The notes under the pieces were generated by a model that searched no databases, was not told the origin of the DNA, and worked only from the letters and a program-made list of their open reading frames with translations. This document shows, in pieces, positions 8,275-15,842 of a DNA stretch of 64,000 nucleotides. Location: NCBI RefSeq assembly GCF_012769535.1, contig NZ_CP046565.1, positions 1,316,501 through 1,380,500 on the forward strand. Reading direction: 5' to 3'. A program made the position numbers and the translations under genes. How positions within the stretch are numbered: the stretch's first letter is position 1; each line of letters opens with the position of its first letter. Source of the DNA: Methylococcus geothermalis. Lineage in GTDB: Bacteria > Pseudomonadota > Gammaproteobacteria > Methylococcales > Methylococcaceae.

Positions 8275-9237
8275 CTACCGAGTGAAGACCGGAAGAAACG
8301 AATGCGTATTCAGATGGCACTGGCTGCAATCCGGCGCCACATTCGGCTGCGGGTGGGGAGGGGCCGGCCGCGAGGTGATGCCGTAGATGTTCCCCGCCTC
8401 ATGGCAGCGCTGGCAGCCATGGGTGATATTGGCGCCGGTGTGGTCCATCCGTGCGCCGGCGAAGGTATGGAATTGCGCCGGGTTGTGGCAGGTTTCACAG
8501 GGCGTCGCCGGTACCGGGATGTGGTTGCGGGGCTGCCCGACGGCGAGCACGTTGTTGTGGCAGCGCGCGCAGCCGGACGCGATGCCCTCGTGGTTCATCC
8601 TGACCGCCGACCAGGCTGCGGTCGAAACATGGCAGGTTTCGCAAGCTTGCCCGGTCGGAATGTGGTTGGCCGGTTTGCCGGCAACCGTGACGTTGTTGTG
8701 GCACTGCCCGCATCCCGCTGAGACGCCCACATGATCGAACCGCGCGCCGGCCCAGGCGATCGTGGAGCGGTGGCAGGTTTCGCAAGGGGCGTTGGTGGGA
8801 ATGTGATTGGGCGGCTTGCCGGGTGCGAAGACGTTGTTGTGGCAGCTTGCGCAATTGTTGACGATGCCGGCGTGGTTCATGTTGACGAGCTGCCAGCTCA
8901 CGTTCGGGAGGAAGTCGTTGTGGCAGACGTCGCAATCTTCCGTGGTCGGGATGTGATTGGGCGATTTCTTGGACGCTTCGATGTCGGTCGCCAGTTGATG
9001 GCAGCCGATGCAGCGGCGCGGCGTGCCCTTGAAGATGCCGCGGACGTGGCACTGTTCGCAGGTCAGATGTTCATGGGCTCCCCGCAGCGGAAACCCGGTA
9101 TTGAGGTGCTCGAAATCCTTGGGCGTGGCCGGCCGCTCGGCTGCGGATGCGATTGTGAAGAGGGCTCCCAGCAAGACCGGAACAATCAGGGCGATGAATG
9201 TGAACGGCGAAGTCGTTGCGGAGACTGAGGTATTCAC
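8275..9237 (-). CDS. Undecaheme (11 CxxCH) c-type cytochrome
   Basis: 320 aa. A signal peptide (about 1-33, FIALIVPVLLGALFTIASA) precedes eleven CxxCH motifs. The central region repeats a roughly 37-residue unit containing NHIPT..CETCH and MNHxG...CxxCHNN. Expected to be a periplasmic or outer-membrane-associated electron-transfer protein with covalent c hemes. It lies 55 bases after the 21-heme cytochrome and 6 bases before the beta-barrel gene. Redox partners are not known; the three-gene order suggests electron transfer across the outer membrane. Confidence 0.9.
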   Translation of the reverse strand: MNTSVSATTSPFTFIALIVPVLLGALFTIASAAERPATPKDFEHLNTGFPLRGAHEHLTCEQCHVRGIFKGTPRRCIGCHQLATDIEASKKSPNHIPTTEDCDVCHNDFLPNVSWQLVNMNHAGIVNNCASCHNNVFAPGKPPNHIPTNAPCETCHRSTIAWAGARFDHVGVSAGCGQCHNNVTVAGKPANHIPTGQACETCHVSTAAWSAVRMNHEGIASGCARCHNNVLAVGQPRNHIPVPATPCETCHNPAQFHTFAGARMDHTGANITHGCQRCHEAGNIYGITSRPAPPHPQPNVAPDCSQCHLNTHSFLPVFTR

Positions 9238-9292
9238 TGGCTTCTCCTTGCATCAATGGTGGATCGTCGTGGGCCCACGACGGCATGCGGTT

Positions 9293-10879
9293 TCATCTGA
9301 GGCGCTGCTTCAATTGATTGAACCCTTGCGGCGTATGGCAGCGGCCGCATTCCCTGCCGTAGGCCCCGCGGTGCGGTTCGTCCTTTTCGTGGCAACCAAA
9401 GCAATCGCTGGATAGCGCGATTCGGCCGTCGGCGGCCGCCGGACGTTTGTGGCAACCGGTGCAGACCAGCTTTTCGTGTTTGCCCTCGAGCGGGAAACCG
9501 GTTTCCTTGTCGTGGTCGAAATGCCAGATGCGCCAGCCGTTCGGCGTGTGGCAGCGGTCGCAGTTGCGGCCCAAGGCCTCGCCATGGGGGTCGTCCTTCC
9601 GGTGGCAGGACGCGCACTGGGTTTCGGCGTCCCGGAAACTCGCGGTCAGATGGCATTCGGCGCAAGGGGTGATGGCGTGCAGGCCGGTGAGCGGAAATTG
9701 GGTCAGATCGTGGCTGAATGCGACATCGACGCGCCAACCCCGGTCGGTATGGCATGTCTCGCAGGCGTCCCCCTCCTGGTTCTTGTGGGGATCGTTTTTC
9801 TTGTGGCACGAGACGCAGTTGAGGCTGAGCTTGTCCTCGTCCATCGCGCCTTTGTGACAGCTAACGCAGGCGACGGTGCTGTGGCTGTTGCGCAGCGGGA
9901 ACCGCGTCGCGGCGTGATCGAACGTGGTTTTCGCCCAGCTTTGCGGAGTGTGGCAGTCCTCGCAGCGGTTGCCACGGCGGCCCTTGTGCTCGTCGTCTTT
10001 CTCGTGGCAGGACACGCATGCCATTGCCGGCTTGTTGTCGAAAGGATCGGCCTTGTGGCAGCTTTCGCAGGAAGTCTTGTCGTGTTTTCCCGTCAGTGGA
10101 AATCGGGTGTCGCGCCGGTGATCGAACTTGGGTTTGTTCCATTTCGTTGTTTCATGGCACTTGTCGCACTTTTGCCCCATGTGTCCGGCATGGACGTCAT
10201 TGATTTCATGGCAGGCGTAACAGCTGCGGACCGTCTCCTTGAAGCGACGGTCGGCGTGGCAGTTGCCGCAAGCCACGTCCTTGTGGCTGCCCGTCAGGGA
10301 AAACCGTGTCTTCGCATGGTCGAACTTCGTTTCCTTCCAGCCGGCTTCGCTATGGCAGTCGGTGCACTTGTCGCCCAGGCGGCCTTCGTGGGGTTCGTCG
10401 TCCTGGTGGCAGACCGCGCATTGGTGCGAGGCCTCGCGGTATTTTTTCTTGTCCAGGTGGCAGCGGGAGCATTCGACCTTCAAGTGTTCGCCTTTCAGCA
10501 GGAAGTCGGTGTTCCGGTGGTCGAAGGTTTCCTTGTCCAGCCCCATGATGTCGAAGTGCCGTCCCTTGTGCTCGCCGTGGCAGTCCTTGCATTTCCGGTC
10601 TTCCATGTTTTTCAGGTGGCCGTGGAATCCCTTGCCGGTTTCGATGTCCTCGGCCTGCTCCTTGTGGCAGGCCAGGCATAAGGCATTGGGTACGGTTTGC
10701 GTGGGCTGATCGTGGCACTTCCGGCATTGCTGTTCGTACTTGGCGTGCCCCGAGATCAACTCGCCGGGCATGACCAGCGACTTGAGCGCATTCGCGGTCG
10801 ACGGCGGGGGCAAGAGGGCAAATGCCGTCCATAACAGGACCAGAGGCAAGCGGGCGAAAATCCGGGGTTTCATGATCAT
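9293..10879 (-). CDS. 21-heme c-type cytochrome built of seven triheme repeats
   Basis: 528 aa with a signal peptide (1-31) and 21 CxxCH motifs by direct count. From the fourth heme on the protein repeats a roughly 75-residue unit carrying three hemes: FDHxxTxFPLxGxHxxxxCxxCH, then CxxCHxKDDxHxG, then CxxCHTPxGW. Such a string of closely spaced hemes makes a molecular wire, so periplasm-spanning or extracellular electron transfer is expected. It is the first gene of the operon running to 4672. ATG 10879 or the ATG six bases downstream could start it; neither has a strong ribosome site. Confidence 0.92.
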   Translation of the reverse strand: MIMKPRIFARLPLVLLWTAFALLPPPSTANALKSLVMPGELISGHAKYEQQCRKCHDQPTQTVPNALCLACHKEQAEDIETGKGFHGHLKNMEDRKCKDCHGEHKGRHFDIMGLDKETFDHRNTDFLLKGEHLKVECSRCHLDKKKYREASHQCAVCHQDDEPHEGRLGDKCTDCHSEAGWKETKFDHAKTRFSLTGSHKDVACGNCHADRRFKETVRSCYACHEINDVHAGHMGQKCDKCHETTKWNKPKFDHRRDTRFPLTGKHDKTSCESCHKADPFDNKPAMACVSCHEKDDEHKGRRGNRCEDCHTPQSWAKTTFDHAATRFPLRNSHSTVACVSCHKGAMDEDKLSLNCVSCHKKNDPHKNQEGDACETCHTDRGWRVDVAFSHDLTQFPLTGLHAITPCAECHLTASFRDAETQCASCHRKDDPHGEALGRNCDRCHTPNGWRIWHFDHDKETGFPLEGKHEKLVCTGCHKRPAAADGRIALSSDCFGCHEKDEPHRGAYGRECGRCHTPQGFNQLKQRLR

Positions 10880-11155
10880 GAAGCCGGTTGAGCAAGATGC
10901 GTTCCATCCGGCAAATGGGGGCGCTTTCCTGATTGGCCACCCACGCTATCGCAGACATGGCGGCCGTTTCGTCATTTCCCGGCGCGGTGCTTCGCGATCG
11001 GCTGTCGGGAAGCAGGCTCGAATGGGCGTCCGCACCCGACAGGTCGAGTTCGATTCCAGCGGGTACGGGTTGAGTGGGGTCGAAGACGGGAACCTTGCCA
11101 GGACAAGAACGCGGTTTGGCAGCCGCGATGGCCGGTATAAGGGTATACTGTGCGC
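10880..11155. other. Intergenic region between the cytochrome operon and rnpB
   Basis: No convincing gene. It should contain the leftward promoter of the 21-heme cytochrome operon and the rightward promoter of rnpB; a TATACT -10-like hexamer lies at 11144-11149, seven bases before the RNA start, without a well-spaced -35. Confidence 0.5.
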
Positions 11156-11510
11156 GGAGTCGGCCAGACAGCCGCTGTCCTCAAGGGGATGGAGGAAAGT
11201 CCGGGCTCCACAGGGCAGGGTGCCAGGTAACGCCTGGGGGGCGCGAGCCTACGGAAAGTGCCACAGAAAATATACCGCCCCGGTTCGTCCGGGGTAAGGG
11301 TGAAATGGTGCGGTAAGAGCGCACCGCGCTTGCGGTAACGCCAAGCGGCAGGGTAAACCCCATCCGGAGCAAGACCAAATAGGGGGGCATTGGGTTCGCC
11401 CAGACGTGCGGCCCGCACGGCTCCCGGGTAGGTCGCTCGAGGCGTACGGCGACGTACGTCCCAGATGAATGGCTGTCCACGACAGAACCCGGCTTATCGG
11501 CCGACTCCTT
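11156..11510 (+). ncRNA. rnpB: RNase P RNA (bacterial type A)
   Basis: The ribozyme core is recognisable throughout: GAGGAAAGTCCGGGCTCC near 11190, CAGGGTGCCAGGTAACGCC near 11216, GGGTGAAATGGTGCGGTAAGAG near 11300, AAACCCCATCCGGAGCAAG near 11355, and ACAGAACCCGGCTTATCGG near the 3' end. The terminal helix P1 pairs GGAGTCGGCC (11156) with GGCCGACTCC (ending 11508), followed directly by a T run. The RNA matures tRNA 5' ends with the RnpA protein. It converges on the SDR gene ending at 11517. Confidence 0.97.
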
Positions 11511-11516
11511 TTTCTC

Positions 11517-12362
11517 CTAGTCGATCCGTCGAAGGATCGCATCCAAGGCGCGCGTGGAAAGCACGCGTTTCAAGGTCGCGAACAGATAGGTCGGAAAAGT
11601 CACGCGATAACGGGCTTTCGGCCTTCTGCTTTCGAGCGCATGAATCACGCGTTTCAGCACCGCTTCCGGTCCTTCGGTGAACGGGGCCGCAGCGCCCTTT
11701 TTCTCCAGCCTCGCTTCCATTGCCCTGTAGCGGTCCCGATGCACGCTGGCGTCCGCATCGATATTGAGCTTGTACAGACCGTAGGCATTGGCGCGGAACT
11801 CGCTCAAGATCGGTCCGGGTTCGATCAGGCAGACATGGATGCCGCTGCCCGCCAGTTCCAGCCGCAGCGTATCGGTGAGTCCTTCCAGCGCGAATTTGCT
11901 GGCGTTGTAGGCGCCGCGCCAGGGCATGGCGGCGAAGCCCAGCACCGAGCTGTTCTGGAGGATGCGCCCTTCGCCCTGACGGCGCATGACCGGGATGACC
12001 AGGCGGGTCAGTTCGTGGGTGCCGAAGAGGTTGGTTTCGAACTGGGCGCGCAGCACTTCCCGGCTGAGATCCTCCACCGCGCCGGGCTGGCCGAAAGCGC
12101 CGTTGTTGAACAGTCCGTACAGCTTGCCGTCGGTCGCTCGCAGGACTTCTTCGAGCGCTGTGCGGATGGACGTGGAACACGCCAAGTCGAGTTGCACGGC
12201 TTCCAGCCCTTTCGATTGCAGCAGGGCCACGTCGGCGCTCTTGCGGGCGCTGGCGAACACCCGGTAGCCGCGCACTTTGAGGCCGAGAGCGGTACACAGG
12301 CCAATGCCGGATGAGCAGCCGGTGATGAGGATGGCGCGGGAAGATCGGAAGCTGTTTTGCAT
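11517..12362 (-). CDS. Short-chain dehydrogenase/reductase
   Basis: 281 aa, classical SDR. The dinucleotide motif TGCSSGIG is at 14-21, NNGAF (the NNAG-type motif) at 86-90, the catalytic Ser near 138-139, and YNASK with Tyr152 and Lys156. Length and the long C-terminal substrate region fit the 'complex' SDR group acting on lipids or retinoid/steroid-like substrates. NAD(P)-dependent oxidoreduction is expected; the substrate cannot be told. Single gene, convergent with rnpB and divergent from the cytochrome at 12474. Confidence 0.9.
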   Translation of the reverse strand: MQNSFRSSRAILITGCSSGIGLCTALGLKVRGYRVFASARKSADVALLQSKGLEAVQLDLACSTSIRTALEEVLRATDGKLYGLFNNGAFGQPGAVEDLSREVLRAQFETNLFGTHELTRLVIPVMRRQGEGRILQNSSVLGFAAMPWRGAYNASKFALEGLTDTLRLELAGSGIHVCLIEPGPILSEFRANAYGLYKLNIDADASVHRDRYRAMEARLEKKGAAAPFTEGPEAVLKRVIHALESRRPKARYRVTFPTYLFATLKRVLSTRALDAILRRID

Positions 12363-12412
12363 GGCGGGGCATTTTATCGCGTCTCAGCCGCCGGAATGAT
12401 GCTTTCCGCGTC

Positions 12413-12441
12413 TTGTGGGCATGGGGAGCGTGGGCTAGACT
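12413..12441 (+). promoter_or_regulatory. Candidate sigma70 promoter for the lipoprotein cytochrome
   Basis: TTGTGG (12413-12418) and TAGACT (12436-12441) are separated by 17 bases and lie about 32 bases before the ATG at 12474. Confidence 0.45.
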
Positions 12442-12473
12442 CCACCGGGATGGAACCTTGACCCAGGAAGCCC

Positions 12474-12836
12474 ATGAAGATCGCCGCCTACGCGTTTTCG
12501 CCGATCGTCCTGCCGATTCTGCTCGCAGGCTGCGCCAAGGACGCTCCGACGCCGGAAGCGCCTCCCCTGGCGAACTACAAGCCGGACTATCGGCAGGGGA
12601 TGTACACCTACAGCATGTACTGCTCGCGCTGCCATGATACGGGAGAGGACGGGGCGCCGATGCTGGATGATGTGGACGAGTGGGAGTCCCGCGGCATCCT
12701 TTGGCCCTCCCTCCTGCAGGACCATGTGCGGGACGGTTTTCTTCACATGCCATCCATGGGGCAGACCGGGTTATCGGAGCAGAATATCGCGGATGTGATC
12801 TATTTCATGACGGTCAAGATCGAAGCCGGCAAGTAG
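12474..12836 (+). CDS. Lipoprotein-anchored monoheme c-type cytochrome
   Basis: 120 aa. The lipobox LLAGC puts the lipidated Cys at 20, and the heme motif CSRCH is at 50-54. HMPSMGQTGLSE downstream supplies a likely axial Met, and NIADVIYFM is the usual C-terminal helix of class I cytochromes. Ribosome site AGGAAG sits about 8 bases before the start. A membrane-tethered small electron carrier in the periplasm. The mature domain resembles the cytochrome at 14675, so the two are probable paralogues. Confidence 0.85.
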   Translation: MKIAAYAFSPIVLPILLAGCAKDAPTPEAPPLANYKPDYRQGMYTYSMYCSRCHDTGEDGAPMLDDVDEWESRGILWPSLLQDHVRDGFLHMPSMGQTGLSEQNIADVIYFMTVKIEAGK

Positions 12837-12884
12837 GCGGCAGCGGGCCGCCCGAAACCCGTTCGGCAGGCCAGGGGGCCGAGA

Positions 12885-13490
12885 ATGATGAAGCAACTCG
12901 AATGTCGGCCGGCGTTGCGCTCCGGAGCGAGTCTGGGGCTGGTCCTCGTGATCGCCCATGCCTCGGGATGCGCGTCCAGTCCGGTTCCCGAATCGCTGCG
13001 CAAGCAGGCCGCCTGGCAGCCCAGCAGTTTCAACGAGATCAAGACACACGCCTCGCTGTACCGGGACCGGATGGTGATCCTGGGCGGTGATATCGTGCAG
13101 ACCCGCCATCTCGGCAAGACCTCGGAGATCGAGGTCGTGCAGAAATCGCTCGACAGTGCCGACCGGCCGGAGCGGACCGACAGTTCCGGCGGCCGGTTCC
13201 TGGCCGAGTGCCCCTATTTCGTCGATCCGACGATTTACGAAAAAGACCGCGAGCTGACGGTGGCCGGGAAGGTGATCGGCGAACGCGCCCAGAAGCTCGA
13301 CGAGGCCGAATACGACTACCTGGTGGTCGGTTGCGATTATCTGCATCTTTGGCCCGAGCGGCAGCCGGCCGTCTACTACCCGTACCCCTACGCCTGGTAT
13401 GGCTGGGGATGGCCGTACTACTACTACCCGTACTCGTTCTACTACCCGTACTATCCGGGGCCGATGCGAGCTCCGGTCAAGCGCCGCTAA
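12885..13490 (+). CDS. slp: Slp-family outer-membrane lipoprotein
   Basis: 201 aa. Lipobox HASGC places the lipidated Cys at 29. The body matches the Slp family (VPESLRKQ...FNEIKTHASLYRDRMVILGGDIVQTRHL...TELEVVQKSLD-type region), known in E. coli as a starvation- and acid-induced outer-membrane lipoprotein of uncertain function. The last 40 residues are strikingly aromatic, with Tyr/Pro/Trp-rich runs, which is longer than in E. coli Slp. Follows the cytochrome by 48 bases and converges on yjbQ with only 3 bases between stops. Confidence 0.85.
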   Translation: MMKQLECRPALRSGASLGLVLVIAHASGCASSPVPESLRKQAAWQPSSFNEIKTHASLYRDRMVILGGDIVQTRHLGKTSEIEVVQKSLDSADRPERTDSSGGRFLAECPYFVDPTIYEKDRELTVAGKVIGERAQKLDEAEYDYLVVGCDYLHLWPERQPAVYYPYPYAWYGWGWPYYYYPYSFYYPYYPGPMRAPVKRR

Positions 13491-13493
13491 GGA

Positions 13494-13913
13494 TCACTCG
13501 CCGATGATTTTCACCAGGGCGCGCTTGCGGCGGCGGCCGTCGAACTCGCCGTAGAAAATCTGCTCCCACGGGCCGAAATCGAGCCTGCCCTCGGTGACGG
13601 CGACCACCACTTCGCGTCCCATGATCTGCCGCTTCATGTGGGCGTCGGCATTGTCCTCACCGGTATCGTTGTGGCGGTACTGGCGGATCGGCTCGTGCGG
13701 CGCGAGCTTTTCCAGCCACAGGGTGTAGTCGTGGTGCAGCCCCGATTCGTCGTCGTTGATGAACACGCTGGCGGTGATGTGCATGGCGTTGACCAACACC
13801 AGGCCCTCGCGCACGCCGCTTTCGCGCAGGCATTCTTCGACCTGCCGGGTGATGTTCACGAAGCCGACGCGGTTCGGCACGTTGAACCAGAGTTCCTTGC
13901 GGTAGCTTTTCAT
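13494..13913 (-). CDS. yjbQ: YjbQ/UPF0047 family protein
   Basis: 139 aa, full length for the family. Conserved elements seen: [87 protein letters not shown]. YjbQ proteins have weak thiamin-phosphate synthase activity in vitro; the physiological role is unsettled. His residues in ASVF..HHD and DAHMKRQ form the presumed metal/active site. Single gene. Confidence 0.92.
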   Translation of the reverse strand: MKSYRKELWFNVPNRVGFVNITRQVEECLRESGVREGLVLVNAMHITASVFINDDESGLHHDYTLWLEKLAPHEPIRQYRHNDTGEDNADAHMKRQIMGREVVVAVTEGRLDFGPWEQIFYGEFDGRRRKRALVKIIGE

Positions 13914-14014
13914 GCGGTCTCCTCGAGGTTTTCGTCAAGAGCCGAATCTTAACCGTTTCCCCGCCGTGCAGGCGATATCATGCGGTTTTGGCGACCTCCC
14001 GGGGAGGAGAATCC

Positions 14015-14602
14015 ATGGAACTGAAAAGCGTCTGTGTCTATTGCGGATCGAGTGCCGGCGAGCGTCCGGAATACCTCGACGAGACCCGCCGGTTCGGGCG
14101 GCTGTTGGCGGAGCGCGGCATCCGGCTGGTCTATGGCGGCGCCAGCGTGGGTTTGATGGGGGCGGTCGCCGACGCGGCGCTCGCCGCCGGCGGGGAGGTG
14201 ATCGGCGTGATTCCGCATGCGCTGGTCGCCAAGGAAATCGCCCATCCCGGACTGACGGAACGGATGGTGACCGCCTCCATGCACGAGCGCAAGGCCCGGA
14301 TGGCGGAGCTGTCGGACGGCTTCGTCGCCTTGCCCGGCGGCATCGGCACCTTCGAGGAACTGTTCGAGGCCTGGACTTGGGCCCAGCTGGGCATACACCA
14401 CAAGCCGTGCGCCTTGCTGAATGTCGCCGGCTACTACGACCGGCTGGTGGCATTCCTGGAGCACGCGGCGGGCGAGGGTTTCATGCGGCGACTGCACCGT
14501 TCCATGCTGCTGGTGGCGCAGCAGCCGGAAGAACTGCTCGAAGCCTTCGCGGCCTATCGTCCGCCCGAGGTGGAAACCTGGGTGCGGGCCGACGAGACCT
14601 GA
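14015..14602 (+). CDS. LOG-family nucleoside-5'-monophosphate phosphoribohydrolase (TIGR00730)
   Basis: 195 aa. The family signature PGGIGTFEE is at 107-115, preceded by the ERKARM motif at 91-96; the N-terminal VCVYCGSS and YGGASVGLMG loops bind the nucleotide. LOG/YgdH-type enzymes hydrolyse cytokinin riboside or purine 5'-monophosphates to base and ribose phosphate. ATG 14015 sits behind GGGGAGGAG, so it is chosen over earlier in-frame codons. Confidence 0.9.
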   Translation: MELKSVCVYCGSSAGERPEYLDETRRFGRLLAERGIRLVYGGASVGLMGAVADAALAAGGEVIGVIPHALVAKEIAHPGLTERMVTASMHERKARMAELSDGFVALPGGIGTFEELFEAWTWAQLGIHHKPCALLNVAGYYDRLVAFLEHAAGEGFMRRLHRSMLLVAQQPEELLEAFAAYRPPEVETWVRADET

Positions 14603-14674
14603 AGGCTTCGCCCCATTGGATTGGCGCATGGAATCATCAATAATTCGACTTTCCCTGATCGAGGAGTCGCCCGC

Positions 14675-15025
14675 ATGAACACCCGAATCGCCCTGGCCGC
14701 CTGCGCACTGCTGACGGCGTCCGCCGCATTGGGCGAAGAGCCTTCCGCCCCGGTCACGGGCGACAAGCTCGACGCCAAACACGGCGCGAAGGTTTATCGC
14801 TCGGCCTGCGCCGGCTGCCACGACAAGGGAAAGGAAGGGGCGCCGAGGCTGGACCAGCCGGGGAGCTGGAAGAGCCGTTCGTTCGAATCCTTTTCCGTCA
14901 TGGAGAATCATGCCCGCGGCGGATTCCTCAAGATGCCGCCCAAGGGCCGCAGGCCGCTGCTTTCCGACCGCGATGTCGCCGATGCGGTGTTCTACATGAC
15001 CCAGCGGCTCGAAGGCGGGAAGTGA
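14675..15025 (+). CDS. Periplasmic monoheme c-type cytochrome
   Basis: 116 aa. Signal peptide (1-20), CAGCH at 45-49, GGFLKMPP supplying the probable axial Met, and a closing helix DVADAVFYMTQRL. Start at 14675 has GAGGAG upstream. Similar layout to the lipoprotein cytochrome at 12474. The stop overlaps the next start (GTGA), so both are translated as a pair. Confidence 0.87.
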   Translation: MNTRIALAACALLTASAALGEEPSAPVTGDKLDAKHGAKVYRSACAGCHDKGKEGAPRLDQPGSWKSRSFESFSVMENHARGGFLKMPPKGRRPLLSDRDVADAVFYMTQRLEGGK

Positions 15026-15540
15026 GCCGCTACTTGCCTGTCCGGACGGCTTTGGCCTTGGCGCTCGGGCTGGGGACGGTGATGTCAGCGCCGGCGGAGG
15101 AGGCGAGCGCGCAGCGACTGGATGAGGTGGCGAAGCGAGGGGCACGGGTCATGCCCTTCGATCTGGACAAGACCACTCACATCTTCAGCAAGACGGCGCA
15201 AGGCGGCATCCAGCAGGTCGTGGCGAAGAAAGAGGCGGACGCCGAGCAGATTCGCCTGATCCGCAACCATCTCGCCGAGATCGCCGGCAAATTCGCCCAC
15301 GGCGATTTTGCCGCGCCGGCACGCATACATGGCGAAGACATGCCGGGCCTGGCCGAGCTGAGGCGGGCGGCGCCCGGAAGCCTCAGGGTGAAATACGGCG
15401 TGCTGGCGCGGGGTGCCCAGATCGAATATTCGGCGGACGATCCCGCGCTGGTCGATGCGATCCATCGCTGGTTCGACGCCCAGCTGAGCGACCACGCCAG
15501 GCATGCGACCGAGGGGCACGGCGGACATCACCCGCATTGA
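15022..15540 (+). CDS. Secreted protein of unknown function with His-rich C-terminus
   Basis: 172 aa from a GTG start overlapping the cytochrome stop by 4 bases. Signal peptide (about 1-28), then a domain with VMPFDLDKTTHIFSKTAQGGIQ, IRNHLAEIA, HGEDMPGLAEL and VDAIHRWFDAQLSDH, ending in a His-rich tail. Proteins of this type are sometimes labelled aspartate carbamoyltransferase in databases, but none of that enzyme's carbamoyl-phosphate motifs is present and it is exported, so I reject that name. The conserved His residues and tail suggest metal or heme binding. Function unknown. Confidence 0.75.
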   Translation: MSRYLPVRTALALALGLGTVMSAPAEEASAQRLDEVAKRGARVMPFDLDKTTHIFSKTAQGGIQQVVAKKEADAEQIRLIRNHLAEIAGKFAHGDFAAPARIHGEDMPGLAELRRAAPGSLRVKYGVLARGAQIEYSADDPALVDAIHRWFDAQLSDHARHATEGHGGHHPH

Positions 15541-15842
15541 AGAAGTCGAACGATTCGATGTGCCGCCGGCCAGGGGGATTTCCTGGTGTAGCGTCCCCAA
15601 CTTTTCTTTATTTTCTGGGCGGTGGCGATTTGGACCGGCACAAGGATCAGCGAAGAGTCGCTATCGCGACGATGATTTGAATCGGGTTTCCGCACCCGAA
15701 GACGGGTAACTTTTCTTTGCTCGGCCAAAGAAAATTCACCAAAAGAAAGGCCGCCCGACTGCCGCGAGAGCTCTCGGGCGCGGCATACGGGATTCTCCGC
15801 TACCCGAACGTCGATTACGAAAGCTTCATCAGGGACGTTACA
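15541..15842. other. Intergenic region containing a TTTTCTTTG/CAAAGAAAA inverted repeat
   Basis: No gene seen. At 15711-15734 TTTTCTTTG pairs with CAAAGAAAA around a 6-nt loop, and the flanking text (gtaac...accaaaagaaaggc) resembles a dispersed intergenic element I associate with several proteobacterial genomes. A palindrome GAGAGCTCTC lies near 15767. Confidence 0.45.

Noticed and set aside
15022-15540. Aspartate carbamoyltransferase
   Set aside because: Signal peptide and lack of carbamoyl-phosphate motifs exclude it.
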